From: Clavelina lepadiformis
Taxonomy: Eukaryota > Chordata > Ascidiacea > Aplousobranchia > Clavelinidae
NCBI RefSeq assembly: GCF_947623445.1
Contig: NC_135243.1
Location: 10,170,501 to 10,234,500 of the forward strand
Direction: 5' to 3'
Length of the DNA: 64,000 nt
In this document: in pieces, positions 11,220 to 24,017 of the stretch
Numbering within the stretch: the first letter of the stretch is position 1
Layout of the letters: each line of letters opens with the position of its first letter
Translations under genes and position numbers: made by a program
The notes under the pieces: generated by a model
Told to the model about the DNA's origin: nothing
Database searches by the model: none
The model's input: only the letters and a program-made list of their open reading frames with translations

Positions 11220-11382
11220 CCTATAGTTGGTTGGTCATCAAACATTGTTCAAGCGCATATCAGATCAATGAAAAGTTCCTGTTGGAATACTCGTTTCGGC
11301 GAATGTAGTGAGCGCGTTGGTCAGTCTTTTTAATATTTCTTTAACAACGGATGATTGACTGTGTAATGAAATGGTGGTTTAT

Positions 11383-11585
11383 CGTTCCTTAGCCTGTAAG
11401 GACGACCACTTCAATTACAATGTTTGTCGGTAGAATTGCTTAATGTCCTCGATGATAAATGAGTCTCAGGTCGTTGTTTCGCTTCTCTTAATCTTAGAAT
11501 CAATTGTACACCATGCCAACTGTATAAACTGGTTATATTGTTTCTTGTCTAAACGATTACATTAAATAAGACATTGTGACAGCTA
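11383..11585 (+). repeat. Dispersed repeat family R1, copy 2 (partial)
   Basis: Aligns with the first 200 bases of the copy at 37088: CCTGTAAGGACGACCACTTC, then a diverged block with AAATGAGTCTCA and GGTCGTTG, then a TCTTAATCTTAGAAT segment. The second half of the repeat is missing here. Confidence 0.6.
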
Positions 11586-11937
11586 CATAATAAAGTCGAC
11601 CACTTTCTATGGTTAACTTCGTAGACTGTGACGCAACGAATAGCTGTAAATGAAAGAATAACTCACGTCACGAATTATAACGATACACCGGAAGTCATGC
11701 ATAGGCGACACGTAATGCAATGCTTTGCTTTGCCGATTTCCGTTTTCTATGCGGCATTTGATTTGCAAACAATTGTATAAAATCATCACAACTGAATATA
11801 ACAGGGGTTTTTAATTAAACAAGTGTTATCTGTATGTGAACTGTGTGACCTTAAAACTTAAAATAAACAGCAATTTATTAGTGAACTCCTGGGTCGAGTA
11901 TTGCAAAACAACATGATGTCATAAATTGAGTAGAAGA

Positions 11938-11963
11938 GTAACGTAACGTAACGTAACGTAACG
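11938..11963. repeat. Short tandem repeat (GTAAC)n
   Basis: About five copies of GTAAC in a row. A simple microsatellite. Confidence 0.8.
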
Positions 11964-13691
11964 AACAACATGGTTATGCACTTCTGCACTTGACTCTAAG
12001 GTTGATCCTACTTTTCTAGCTAGTAGTTACTGTGGCTAGCTTCTTTTCACTCATGCTGTCCTGCTACCTAACTATTAAGTCAACGTTATTTTTGGTAACT
12101 CAGGCAACAGTTATCTTAAATAATGTTTTTTTTTACATTTGATAGGACATACAATTTTGCGTGATGAACATTAATGAAAAGCTGAAAGCCAAACAGGCCT
12201 AATACAACGGTTAATATATCAGGTGCAGAGTGTCTAAGGACTAGGCTTAGACTACTAACATGCCACCGTCAGGTGAGAACAAAACATCGTATAACAACAA
12301 CGTATCGGGCGTATTGTTTTAGTTTATCGCTGACGTAATTCCGCTTTTTGATTGATTAATTATTTAGAAGACGAGAAAAAAATTAAAGTTAAGTCACCAC
12401 GCAACACTTAAGAATATCCATTGGATTTGAAACAGGTAATAATAACATCCGTTAATAATATCTAGCTTGATTTCCATTCCAGGCTTAATTGTATGTAGCC
12501 TATTCTTGTTCAGCAACCATTGTGGTTGTAGTCCGCTGCACAAATTGTTTTCTTTGAATTTCTTTCCATATGCCTTGGCAATATATTTTTGCAAATATAG
12601 AAGCCAACATGCACTTATGTAGCAGAAGCCACGTGAAGCTAAAACAAAATAGCCTACCAGTTAAAACAATAGAACTATTAATTATCGGCATCTTTACAAT
12701 AAAATAGTTTTCAGTTTAGCAGAATTGGTCCCAACGTAATTGCCACATATACTAATTTACTGTAAGCAAAATGCAGTCCATTTAATTACATTTTACACTC
12801 TATTTTATAATTGAAACTTGCTTTTAACCGACGGTATTCACGATTTACGAACACAGAAACGGACAAAATGCGGCTAAACTTAAGTGATTTTGCAAATTCT
12901 GTACCACCTAAACTGGATAGATTTATTATTATTGAACCTTTTAAAAAATTCGCTTCAAACCAATGTCGATCGGCAACATACCCCGGATTCAGCAAAAACA
13001 ATTAATCATTCAACAGATTTTATTGCGTATCATGCTTGGAGAAAAAGGAAAAACAGGGGAGCAGTGAAATTTAATATAGCCCACATCGATATTGAAACTT
13101 TGCTTCATATTAACACCTCTTCTACAAATTTTGTTTTATAGAGGAAAGCTGCTTTTCGATTTAAAAGCAGTGCTGAAAGTGGTTAAACTTTTTGGCCGAA
13201 ACTATTAGCCGCAGACAAAAACAAACAAACGTGATTTCACTTATATAAATGCAATCGTTTGCTAAATTCCTCAATATTTGGTGCCTAAGTATTTCGAAGG
13301 TTCATTGAATTTTAAATTGCCAAACGAATAGGCCTAGGCCTACTTCGATCTTATTGTAACAACCACCACCGCTTAAAAGGTAAGCTATTACAAATAGAAA
13401 GTCTACGTTATTCATAGGTATACAAATAAATTTAAAGCTGATATCTTTCAAGCTGCAACCGTGCGAGATGGTCACACTTTCTGGGTTGTATTTAGTAGCT
13501 GCCAGGCACGTCTAATCACTATACACTACATTATACATCATATCAACACAGTATATGGACGTTTTTGAAAAAGAAAAACGATACTATTCACAGAAATGCA
13601 CGCACTCGAGAAATGAGTTTTATAAAAAAAAGTGAGTTTTATAACAGTTAAAAAGTAATTAATTATCCACTTTTGAAGAATGGCTAATCAT

Positions 13692-13704
13692 GGGGGGGGG
13701 GGGG
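13692..13704. repeat. Poly-G run of 13
   Basis: Thirteen consecutive G residues in otherwise AT-rich DNA. Such a run could fold as a G-quadruplex or may reflect sequencing uncertainty in length. Confidence 0.8.
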
Positions 13705-14009
13705 TCGCAGCGGCTTGGGTAGCTTTTTCTGATAACATTGAACCATATCTTGCAATGTGTTTTCCAACTGATTGACACACTATAAAAGCTCGCGCTTTTG
13801 TGAGTGATGAAATAGACAAAGAGAGACAAAGATCACTGACCGAATCACTGTCGGACTCGGTAAAAATGAGCTCTTGTATAGAAAGGCAGTATTCAAAATG
13901 AGACTCACTTAACTATCTTGCGTTAAAACGTGTACATAATTTCAAATAAACGCATTTACTGGTAAGCATATTCGTTGCAACCTGTATCCAATTGACAGCC
14001 ACAGTGTTA

Positions 14010-14055
14010 GAGCATTCTAACCGCACGCAACAATAGAGTCAGAAAATTTAACAGG
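14010..14055 (+). repeat. Short dispersed repeat, copy 1
   Basis: GAGCATTCTAACCGCACGCA followed by an AATAGAGTCAG block recurs with few changes at 58066-58110 in the same orientation. Probably the conserved end of a dispersed element whose body is not recognisable. Confidence 0.55.
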
Positions 14056-14518
14056 TAGATTAAGCAAAGAAATCCTTCTTAAGCCAAAAGGGTCCTATGT
14101 CCCATGGTGGCTCATGAGGGCCCCATATTTTAGGCTACTTTAAGCTTAGTATTATTTCAAGACACCTTGCTCTTTTCTCTCCTATACATGAGGACATTAT
14201 GTGTCGAAGACATAAAATCCTTGACCTACTCCTGTTGCTTTTGTGCTAAGTAGTAAGGTTTGCAGTTGATTTATCGCGCATAGATCAACCTATAAGTTGT
14301 CGAAAGAATGACTATTTTCTGTTTATTTGATCTCTATATTTAATTTGCGTTAATAAACATTGTTTTGTCATGAGTTGAGTGTTTAACTAGTTAAGAGAAT
14401 AAATGGGTCACAGATACGATACCTCTGCCTCATATGTCCAGGAAGGGTTACATCTATGACCACAGAAATAATAATCAAAAATTAAAAAAATTCCAACTTA
14501 AAATTCATACCAACCTAC

Positions 14519-14775
14519 GATAACTTGAACATATATCGTGTTTCGGGGAACGCTTGTTGTCTGATATGTTGTTCAATGAGCGGCTCTTCTTGAAACATTG
14601 GCGTCATTTTGCGGCTTAATGAGGCATTTGGGACAGACATAGGAAGTCTAGCCAGTGCTTGTAAACTAGTTGTCACACATTGGCTTTTGTCAGCATCACA
14701 TGCAAAGCATATAGTGCCCATTCTTTTAGCAACTGTGTTAAGATAGAACTTAATCGATCTTGAAATGTTTTGCAT
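14519..14775 (-). CDS. Possible first coding exon, unidentified
   Basis: A frame of 85 codons from ATG to a possible donor GTAGGT; unspliced it ends at a TAG one codon further. The peptide starts MQNISRSIKFYLNTVAKRMG and contains CFACDADKSQC. Its composition is protein-like, with few low-complexity tracts, unlike most random frames here. I do not recognise it and found no matching next exon downstream on the minus strand (below 14500). Confidence 0.25.
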
Positions 14776-16879
14776 TATTTGTCGTCAGAACAAACACGGT
14801 AAGCCTAGAGAAAAAAAACACACGTGTGCAAACCCTACACCAAACCATGCACCAAATATGGATTATAAGATTTTAACTCAAAAACTATTGGAGGAAACAG
14901 AAAAGCAAAATAATTTAAAATTATGTTAGTGACTTCGTCACAATTGTTATGAAATTTTGTAAAATTTCAACACGAATGTATGGGCTTAATTTATTTGTTC
15001 AACAATGCATAGATTGAAACAGAACTCTGACCGAAACACGTTCAGGAAATCGTCATTAATGACACCATGACCATAACAGCGCCACATGATATGAAAAGTA
15101 AAGTTAAAGTAATTGACATGTCCGTCAACAAAACCTGAATTAGATTTGGGCCTTCGGTGTATCGCTGGGTAAATAAGTCGAGCTGTACAAACAGCCCTTG
15201 GTAGTTTCGCCGTCGCAATATAGCTTTGGCTAGCTTTTATTTATCAAGACTTTCTATTTCATCATACGATTATACCGTATCCACTTCCTGCACGCAAGAA
15301 AAGGCAGTTTGAAAACGTAAGCTTTATAGTCTTTTAATCTTATGGCGTTGTAGGAAGTGTATTATGTTCAGTCCTCATTCACCTCAAACGTTAAGAAAGG
15401 AAACACGGATGAAACACAACTTGTACCGAACATTAATTCTATTTTTGCACGTCTGGTGTCAAGCAAAACAAAAAATGTAAACACCGTCATCACAGCAAAT
15501 TATGCGTCATCATATCTTAAAACAAATATTCATTAACGCCCTTGTGTAAGATAAGCCTGATTTTGTGGGGCAATACCGGTACCGTGATCATTATTAAAAC
15601 ATGATATTCTGCGTATGACACAAGTTTTGTGATGGATAAAAATCTGAAACTCAGTGCACAAGCAAAACAATGGTAATAGTAAGTCAATATGTTAACAGTA
15701 AGTCAAACCAACATGCACAATAGGCATGAGAAGGTATTGCAAAAAGGCTGCTAAATAGCCGACAAATGGGTGGACAATTTTAGCTCACTCATTCCCTTGA
15801 ATAGTTCGTCAAATGCACCATATAACCTTAACGTTGATGGCAACCAGTTGCACATACAGGTGGGAATAGGTGAAATAAGCACAAACGTCAACAGTAAACA
15901 AGAATGCACTGTCAATAAAAGTTTTCAACTGTCAGAGTCGTGATTGGTACATAGTGAAATTTCTTATTACTCCAGAGAAATCACACAAACATGCATGTGA
16001 TGTTTCGTAACGTCAAATGCATAAATTCCATTTTTGGAAAAAATGCCAGACCCAAAGAAATATGGAATATTTCATAACCTCTATACACAACTTTTAACAG
16101 AAGTTAATAAACTACGCCATCTTTACCAAAAGTGACAATCGCAGTACACCTTCCAGTGCCAATACTGTTACTAATACAATATGTTATATTATGAAACAGT
16201 TTTGTGCAACAATTGGAAACATTTTTTGAATAACCTTCAGTAAAAAGTTGCAAATTAAGTGACTGTTACAATTGTTAAGTTTCATTTGATAGTTTCTCAA
16301 TTGTCCACCACAAATAAGTAACAAGTTGGTTTTGTGAAAAGCCAATCATCTAACTGTGAAATTATTCTGCTTTGTTAAATATGGTAAGGCACTACAGTAC
16401 ATAAATTTTGCTTTGAAAGTTTACACATAAAAATAACACAATTTAATATGGTTGAAGTTAAAAAACCTGGTAATCCCGTTATAAGTTTTTATCATAACAC
16501 GTATGGCACGCAGTAAGGTGTGACATATGTAAAATTACCAGCACAGGCTACATGCGAAGATTACAATGATTAAGGAAAGAGGGTGTTAATCGTTACTCAC
16601 ATGGAAATTTATACAGTACTACATTTTCTCCATGTGAACACAAAAAAGCAATTCTTTATTACTTCATAATTATGAGCAATAAAAAACACAGGGAAAAGCA
16701 AACAACGTTCCTAAGCATATATATAAGTTTATATAATATTAATCGCATTAATATATATGCATATACAGTATTATAAATGTATAATAACAGTATGTTAATC
16801 TTGGAAATAATTACGTATTTGTTGTCAAAAGACAATTGATTTTAAATTGTAGAAATGAAGGGATATCATTAGCTAAGTT
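14776..16879. other. Intergenic stretch without recognisable gene
   Basis: No frame of note. The part nearest 16879 would include the 3' untranslated region of the full-length CERT gene; an AT-rich TATA run lies at 16715-16790. Nothing else is seen. Confidence 0.45.
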
Positions 16880-18640
16880 TTAAATCAAAATTTCTTTTTC
16901 TTTTGTTTTTTCCTGCACATATGCTGTGAATCGCCGTAAAAACTTTGGATATTCACGTTTTGTGAGAGATCGTAACACTGATGCAGGAACCCAACCACCA
17001 GGGTTAACATTAGCAACATAAACAATATCACATTTGAGGCAATCTCTGGTGATTGGGCCACCATCTGCAGGTGGTGTAACATAAGTCTGGCATATTAAAG
17101 CTATTTCAACTTGTGCCCTTACGCAGCCAGCTACAGGATTGGCCTCATTGAGATCAACTGAAAAATTACATACCATCCAGGTATCATATGGTTTGCAACC
17201 ATCACCATTGGGTGGTGGATTATCAACCTTTAACATAGACGAAACATAAAGACAGTCTCTCTGTGCAGATGGCCAGATGCGCCGATGTGTCTGATAAATA
17301 ACGATGGTTAGCTCATCAAGAACTTCAACCACTGAAAAGTTTTCAATCGTCCCTTCCCATTCTTTCCTTACATCTGTTAACCAAAAGTAATGGCACATTT
17401 CACGGGCTGTAACATTTTTAATGCTATGAAGTGCCTTTAAAGGATCACAGATTAGGCCATCTTCAATTAGTTCTTTTCGATAAACTTTCATTTCTCCTTC
17501 TTCAGCAACAAGCTCCCATTTATCATCGTCAGCACCAGGTGGTTTCAATGAATCAGCAAGGTGATGCTTTACCCTTTTATCTATTTCATTACTAAATCTA
17601 TGATGTCCTCTTGGTTGTTTCTCAGCCTCACGAAGCAGTGATCGGGATCTTTCTATGTCTTGTGAAAACCTTTCCTGCCTGTCTAATTCAGTTTCGACAC
17701 ATTCAAAAAACTCTTCTTCGGTTAAACCACTTTGTGGGCCTTCCTCATAATCTGGACTTCCAATAAAGGCTAAGTTTTTCTTCGCCATTGCCAATGATAT
17801 TCGGTATTGTTCCTCAGCTTTTCTTCTTCTTTCTTGTTCCCTCTCCAGCTTCTTTAGCCACATTTCCTCCCTTTTGTTTATCATTTCAATACAATGTGCA
17901 AGTGTTGCCTGTATGCCTGTTGTTGTAGCCTTGAACGTTATCGCCTCTCCTTTAAAATCAACCCCACTTATGTTTCCAGGTAGTTTTAATTCGACATGAT
18001 TATCAAAACGATCAATTGATAATCCTTCATGATCAAACGTAGGATCAATATCTTTGTCACCAGTCCAGTGATCTCGGATATCTTTAGGCTGGGCAATGTT
18101 GGCGCAGGCATCAAAATAGTTTTGTAATGTATCAATTTGTCTATCTAAAATGTCACGAAATGTCTCTAGCTCTGCTAACTTTTCTTTAAGCCCATGACCT
18201 TTGCGAAAGGATGAGGAAGATGTTATGGAAGGACCACTGCCAAGTGATAACAATGAACCATGTCTACGCAAACTTAAATTTTCAGCTTCCATCTTGTTGG
18301 CCTCAATTACATCAATCCACTGTTGCTTTTCAGAATCCATAGAAGCACGTAAATACCAAATGCTATCATTAATACAAACATCAAACCTGCATGGGTCAAA
18401 CTCGTGTGTCATAACAGAAGCTTTTGATAAACTGATAGTGCCTCTACAACCGAATTCAGTTTCATCTTTGGTGCGATAATAAAACAAAGTTCCATCTTGG
18501 CAACATACAAAACGATCTTGCCAGCCATGTATATAATTAGTCCATTTACTGAGCACACCCCTGATACTTGGCTTCTCAGAATCTTCAATGAAAGGCTCCT
18601 CATCTTCAGAACTACTGAGACTCTGATGACTATCAGACAT
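16880..18640 (-). CDS. CERT1: Ceramide transfer protein CERT (PH-FFAT-START), intronless
   Basis: An intronless frame of 586 residues, close to vertebrate CERT (598) in length and order of parts. CERT moves ceramide from ER to trans-Golgi for sphingomyelin synthesis. The PH domain (about 24-117) keeps the PI4P-binding residues K32, W33, Y36, R43 and R66. The serine-rich motif (124-145, SLRRHGSLLSLGSG) is the region phosphorylated in vertebrate CERT. A conserved block EKLAELETFRDIL (153-165) and a coiled coil (about 255-290) follow. The FFAT motif EFFECVE (310-316) matches EFFDAVE, which binds ER-resident VAP. The START domain (about 350-582) keeps E429, Q450, N492 and Y541 at the ceramide-contact positions. 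All signatures are intact, so this is the functional CERT orthologue. The lack of introns is unusual for this gene and suggests retroposition or intron loss. Confidence 0.95.
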   Translation of the reverse strand: MSDSHQSLSSSEDEEPFIEDSEKPSIRGVLSKWTNYIHGWQDRFVCCQDGTLFYYRTKDETEFGCRGTISLSKASVMTHEFDPCRFDVCINDSIWYLRASMDSEKQQWIDVIEANKMEAENLSLRRHGSLLSLGSGPSITSSSSFRKGHGLKEKLAELETFRDILDRQIDTLQNYFDACANIAQPKDIRDHWTGDKDIDPTFDHEGLSIDRFDNHVELKLPGNISGVDFKGEAITFKATTTGIQATLAHCIEMINKREEMWLKKLEREQERRRKAEEQYRISLAMAKKNLAFIGSPDYEEGPQSGLTEEEFFECVETELDRQERFSQDIERSRSLLREAEKQPRGHHRFSNEIDKRVKHHLADSLKPPGADDDKWELVAEEGEMKVYRKELIEDGLICDPLKALHSIKNVTAREMCHYFWLTDVRKEWEGTIENFSVVEVLDELTIVIYQTHRRIWPSAQRDCLYVSSMLKVDNPPPNGDGCKPYDTWMVCNFSVDLNEANPVAGCVRAQVEIALICQTYVTPPADGGPITRDCLKCDIVYVANVNPGGWVPASVLRSLTKREYPKFLRRFTAYVQEKTKEKEILI

Positions 18641-19019
18641 TGCCCTAATAAGTGGTCACAAATTTACCTTCTTCAATGATAAGAAAATTTTATCACTACA
18701 ATACCATGTATACATGAACCCTGAATGCCAAAACGACGAGATTAAACGGCATTCAAATATAGATATTCGTAAAGCATGTAAATATATGCATAACTTCTAA
18801 TTTTATCCGTTTATAATCCTCTTGCACATTCAATATGAGTGTGTTGCGAAGTGATTTTTGAAGAAAATATTTTACAAATATAAAAACCGATTCTGTAACA
18901 TCTTGTATGAATTTGGATTGCGACTGAAGTAAGGTCAACCGAAATTTTTATGCTAACCCTAAAAAACAAATGACAATCGAACTTGATAAGGTAAATAATT
19001 AACTTAAAATTAACAAGCT
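18641..19019. other. Upstream region of the CERT gene
   Basis: Presumed promoter and 5' untranslated region of the minus-strand CERT gene. No clear TATA box or CpG-rich block is visible. Confidence 0.35.
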
Positions 19020-19735
19020 TTCTTTAAATTATAGTAAGACTTTTTTCATGATGACAACACCTAAAAACTGCAAATTTCAAAAAGTAAACTTGGCCATAAA
19101 TGGCAAGAAAATAGTAAGAGCTACAAAAAATAAATATCTAGGCAAAATACTAGGTGAACAATTTAAATGTAATTATCATGTTGAAGAGCTTAGCAAAAAA
19201 TCGTCAACAATCTGTGGTGTCTTGTACAAAATTTGACATATTACCTAAAAAATTATTGATGATGTTATACTATCGCCTAGTTTATAGTGCTTTACAATAT
19301 GGAATATCGGCTTGGGGATCTGAATCAAATACTGTTTTAAAACCATTAAATATAATTCACAATAAAACAATAAGACTAATTACCTATAGTAACAAGCATT
19401 CCAAACTAACCACACTTTATAGCGCAAAAGGTATTCTAAATATATGTCAAATCCATCAATTACAGACTGGCAAATTCATGCACAACTATTAAATAAATCT
19501 ACTTCCCAAAATATTTAATGACTATTTTAGCAAAGTACAAACAGTATACAAATACAATACTAGATCATCACAGGACAACTTCTTCTTGCCTCGAAACAAA
19601 ACAGTAAAAGGTAAAAAAGTTAACATTTCGAGGACCTAATTTTTGGAATAAACCACCAAACAATATAAAAAAATTAAGCTTCACAAATATTTTTCATATC
19701 AATTGAGAAGTGGTCTTGTGCTAGGGAAGTGCTGT
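19020..19735 (+). pseudogene. LINE reverse-transcriptase C-terminal fragment
   Basis: Translation gives the end of a non-LTR retrotransposon reverse transcriptase and its C-terminal tail. Frame one holds INGKKIVRATKNKYLGKILG and SKKSSTICGVLYKI. After a frameshift near 19200-19235 a second frame holds LPKKLLMMLYYRLVYSALQYGISAWGS, given here in two parts: LPKKLLMMLYYRLVYS and ALQYGISAWGS. It continues through NKTIRLITYS to a stop near 19490, and degraded pieces (NTRSSQDNFFLPR) follow. These motifs are typical of Jockey/CR1-like LINE tails. The 5' part (endonuclease and polymerase core) is missing, as in 5'-truncated insertions. Confidence 0.85.
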
Positions 19736-22038
19736 TTTGCATCATATTATTGTTAAGTTTTGATTTGGCTAAAAAAAAATTTTATTCTGCTGTTAGTGTG
19801 TCTCTGTTTTTATTTTATAGTATTATTTCAATTAATTGAGTTTCAGTTTTCTATCCATTTTAATTGTTTTTCTTTTGAAATAGAATCTGGACAACTGACC
19901 TAGATGAATGTGAGGTCTTTTTGCTGCCCCACACCAATCAAATATGTTAATATATAGTAAGTATATAGTATATAATGTATTTAATAATACTTTTTAGTTT
20001 ACTTCAAATAGCGGAAATAAACCTCTCTCTGACCAGGTGTCCTTGTGTAACGTATGAAAAATGCCCTTAGCTTAAAAGCAGGCTAAAGTTTAGGTTCTGG
20101 TTGACAACATAAGAACGTTTTTTAGAAATACAGTAAAACACCGAAGGCATGACTTAAGTTACAACAACCACGTCTTGATTGTTTAATTTTGACCAAAACG
20201 ATTAAATCCCATGTTACTTCAACATCATTTTTATTTGATTGTTCAGAGTTCTAGGGAGAGTAAGTATTTCTAGACCATCACTTGGGCCTGCTTTTAGTGA
20301 GCACGCTACGACAGAGATCTGTCTAAAAAATGTTTTCATTTTACCAAAAACAAAACCCTACATTCAAAGGTATATCACATAATTTCTGTTTAACTTGCTT
20401 AAACGTTGAAACATAGTAACCTTTAGACGCCCAGTCTGCAGAGTTGGACAAGTCATAAGATTCATTGGCGCACTTCTGGTGCATTAATGTGCACACAGTT
20501 TTTATTCATTTTTACATGATTTATTGCAAGTTTTATTGCAGTCAGGCTGTACAGACTGACAGAAGCATGGAAAACTTGAACCTGACAGCCTGACAGTGAA
20601 GGTAAATTGTCATATTTAATTCATATTTATAACAATGTCAAACGCCCTTTGATCTTTTGTTAAGCTATTGATCTCAGCGTAATATCTTGACGCTGACCTC
20701 ACGTCCTTGCCAAGCATCACGACATGATGAGTGATGGCCTCACACACACCTTCTCCTTAATAATCAGTCAACTCAGGATGTATTACTTGTGTAATATGTC
20801 AAGCAGGGGCGGATTTAGAAAATTTTCAAGGGGAGTTTCCAGTTTGTGTCAAGTATTGAATATGGGGATTATAATATAATATGTGAATACAATACCACAT
20901 GCAAAATTGCAAGGGTTGTCAGTAAACAGGAGTAATGCGTTTCGTTTGCTACGTTGATGCTTTCGCAGAAAGAATGGAATGCGTTTTTCTTGGACAATTG
21001 ATGATGCGACAATTCTTGGATACGTTATTCAAAAAGTGATTGTTACATCATGATTTAAAACATTGCTTCAGTGCATACAGAGCCATTGATTGAAGGGCAA
21101 AGCTTTATTTGTATTGCGACACAAGCTTTGATATAATGTGTTAAACAATAACCAGGAAATTAGACAACGCTAGGGAACGAATAAAAAAAATCTGTTTTGC
21201 AGAAAATAAAATGTAGGGAATAAGGAAGTGATTTAAACAGTTTTTGCATATCTGTGTTAGTCATTTTTAGCTTAGCCACTTGGGCAACATGTGTAACCAT
21301 GACGCAAACTCTGTATGTTGTCGCTCCCAGTTATAAAGGCAATTAAAACATTCCTCATAAAAGTAAAATAATACACTCCAGATGTATCTAATCTTTTTTC
21401 ATAGCAGATGGACAATGGTCAAAACTGTTAACGAAAACTTCTTCATTGCTTAGTTTTAATTGCTACTTTTATCATAGAAACATTTCAGATAAATTGTTGA
21501 GTTAACCTTTCATTTAAATTTCACAATGGTTGCTTTCATTACAATTTACATGACAAAATTATTCAAGTTCAGTTTACCCCATTTTTCCCTACATATTTAC
21601 CATCATTCATAGCTGTTCTGCCTGTCTAGAGATCATTTCTTTCTAGCCGTCAATATAAAGATTTTTAAGAAAGGCTGCCACTATTTCACTGGAAAAAATC
21701 GTGTGTACAAAGCTCTTTTTCATGGATGGATGCTCCTTTTCATGATGGATAGGTTCACTTGGACAGTAAAATTGAATTGAAAATTTTTTAAAACTGGGCA
21801 TTTAGTTAGGTGATTCTGCGGTAATTTCAAAGATATTTTACAAAACTTGCTGCAAATAAAGCATTAACTTTCACATTAATCCTTTATAGGCAAATGGTTT
21901 TGTCTTACGTCATTATGAACGTTGTCACATCGTAATCATGTAAAACAAAAACAACACACAATGACTAAGAAAGCATGCAAGCGCTAAAAAAATAAGGTTG
22001 TTGAAAAATGACAAATGGCTATCACACATATGGTGAAG
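19736..22038. other. Intergenic stretch, a possible transposon end, no gene
   Basis: No supported coding region. CAGGGGCGGATTTAGAAAAT at about 20813 resembles the start of a hAT-like element; a second CAGGGGCGGAT is at about 27280. No matching far end was found for either, so both may be truncated. Confidence 0.4.
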
Positions 22039-22509
22039 CAGGGGTGCTCAAAATAATATTTATATTTATTCCACTTTTTCTTTTCTCGAAATAAATTATT
22101 TCCATTGAAGCTTTTATTGAAATAAATAATTTACATCGAAGCTTTCAAAGAATAAATAATTTGTTCAGTGTTTGACAATAAATTATTCTTCACTAAACAA
22201 ATTCTTTTCTACAACGTGATTTATTCATCGTTGTCATTACCAACTACATTCATTATCTTGTTGACCTCACTGACTCCCCACAGTTGTTTGTTTGCATGTA
22301 GAAACAATTGCGACTCAAAGTTAGAAGGAACTTAGTTAACTTAATACCGTAACTTAAGTAAAATGAATTATTTTGAAGCTAGCCGAATAAATAATTCTGA
22401 AAGAAAAGAATGAAAAATAAATAATTCTGATCGAGAAAACAGAAAAATAAATTATTCTTGAGGAATTATTTAAATATATTTAAATAAAATATATTTTTGA
22501 GCAGGTCTG
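22039..22509. mobile_element. AT-rich MITE with AATAAATTATT sub-repeats
   Basis: Begins CAGGGGTGCTCAAAA and ends TTTTTGAGCAGGTCTG, giving partly matching inverted ends. The sequence ATGGTGAAG lies on both sides (22030-22038 and 22510-22518), a duplication of 8-9 bp. The interior has about ten copies of AATAAATAATT or its complement, arranged so that the two halves could pair into a long hairpin. Confidence 0.75.
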
Positions 22510-24017
22510 ATGGTGAAGCAAACTTAATTGGGAGTTAATGAACGAGTTTGCTTTGGCCATGTCAGATCGGCTATGGTGCAACATTAGTTTTGCAAGCAGC
22601 TTGAGAAGCAGGCACTACAATGACAACATATTTAATATTTAGAAATAATCTTAATTTTAAATAATATTTTAAGATGTTGAAATATTAAATATATTAATGT
22701 ACTTATGCACTGCGACTTAAAGACCTAAATGGGAAGAAGTTACAAGATAATACAAAAAATTATGTAAAAATGTGTCAATACAGCACTCGATCCAGATTTG
22801 GGAATGCAAAAGCAATGGAGACCGATCATAAGTACCTTTCTAAAGATTTGGCTTAAGTGTTAATACACAAAGTATTAAACTGAGCCCTTCCCATAAAGAT
22901 TCCTTTGTCAAACACAGGGGAAGAGGAGAAGATGCCTCTTGTCTCGTGGCTACACTTCTGCTTGTAGTCTAACTCTCGGGGTTTATTTATTCTCAGAAAG
23001 CAACTAGTTATTTATTGCTTCTTTGCTGAGCTATGCTGAAAGTTTTACTGAAATATATTAACGTATTAAATGCGCTTTTACCATAACGTGTCCATACAGT
23101 AACTCAGAGTTAATTTAAAACATCAACATGTTATTACTGCAACAAAACATTGTTTTGCCTGTATGTTTGAAATCAAAAAACGAACATAAATTATTATTAT
23201 TATTAAACCACTGTAGAATCACCTAAATGTGCGGTTTCAAAAAACTTTCAATCCAATTTTACAGTCCAGACGGTTTAAGCGAACCTGTGTATTTTGGAGG
23301 CACCCTCTTTTCAAATTTTTTTTGGAAATCTAACGTTAATGTTGGTAACGTAACGTACAGATAACATTAACACAAATCTTCCTTTCATTCTAAATCTACT
23401 TGAACCAATTAAACCCTAAACGATTAAAACCAAGTTTTTGCATATCAGTTCTCCTAGCCTAACCGCCCATCTTTAACTAGGCTGCTTGACCTACTTTTGG
23501 TGAAATGGTTTCTCTCTTGAAGAAATTCGATTGCATTTTTAATATCCAGGGTAGGTTTGTAAAGGTGTAATTCAGTCCTTGCTGGTGAGAAGGACACCCC
23601 TTAGGTGATCAACATTTATAAATTTGCCGATTACACAACCCAAATGCATTGGTGTCCAACCTCCTTTTAGCCTACTTTTGCACTGGCGTATAGCCTAGGC
23701 CTATCACCATCAGTTGCTCCTGGACAACACTAATTTACATCACCGTCAGGGCAACACTAATTTACACAAGGAGGAAACTAAGGAACCCGACACTAATTTA
23801 CGGAAAGCAAGAAATTACAGATTGTTTTTTTAATGTTTGTAGTAATTGAAATCGCATATATACTTGGTATTTCCTCGTTATATACCAACACATTTGCTTT
23901 TGTAAGTAGTGCATCATGAACACTTTTGACCTTAGTTGGCATCCAATATCGCTACGCTAGGGGTCATTTATCACAAATATGAGTTCCATTGTAGTATTAC
24001 TTGTATGAAGTATTACA
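22510..24017. other. Intergenic stretch without recognisable gene
   Basis: Only short broken frames. A small motif repeats in 23725-23815: CACTAATTTAC occurs three times with short spacers. Nothing else is recognised. Confidence 0.4.

Larger units (their letters stand above)
9692..14518. other. Intergenic stretch between CERT-like genes, mostly featureless
   Basis: No supported gene. Small features are a CRE-like palindrome (11212-11219), a copy of repeat R1 (11383-11585), a GTAAC tandem run (11938-11963), a 13-base G run (13692-13704) and a short repeat shared with 58066 (14010-14055). Several 60-85 codon frames on both strands near 12786-13141 overlap one another and look like chance. Confidence 0.5.

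Noticed and set aside
12786..13141. Four overlapping frames of 64-85 codons on both strands
   Set aside because: Mutually overlapping, no motif, no splice context; expected by chance in AT-rich DNA.
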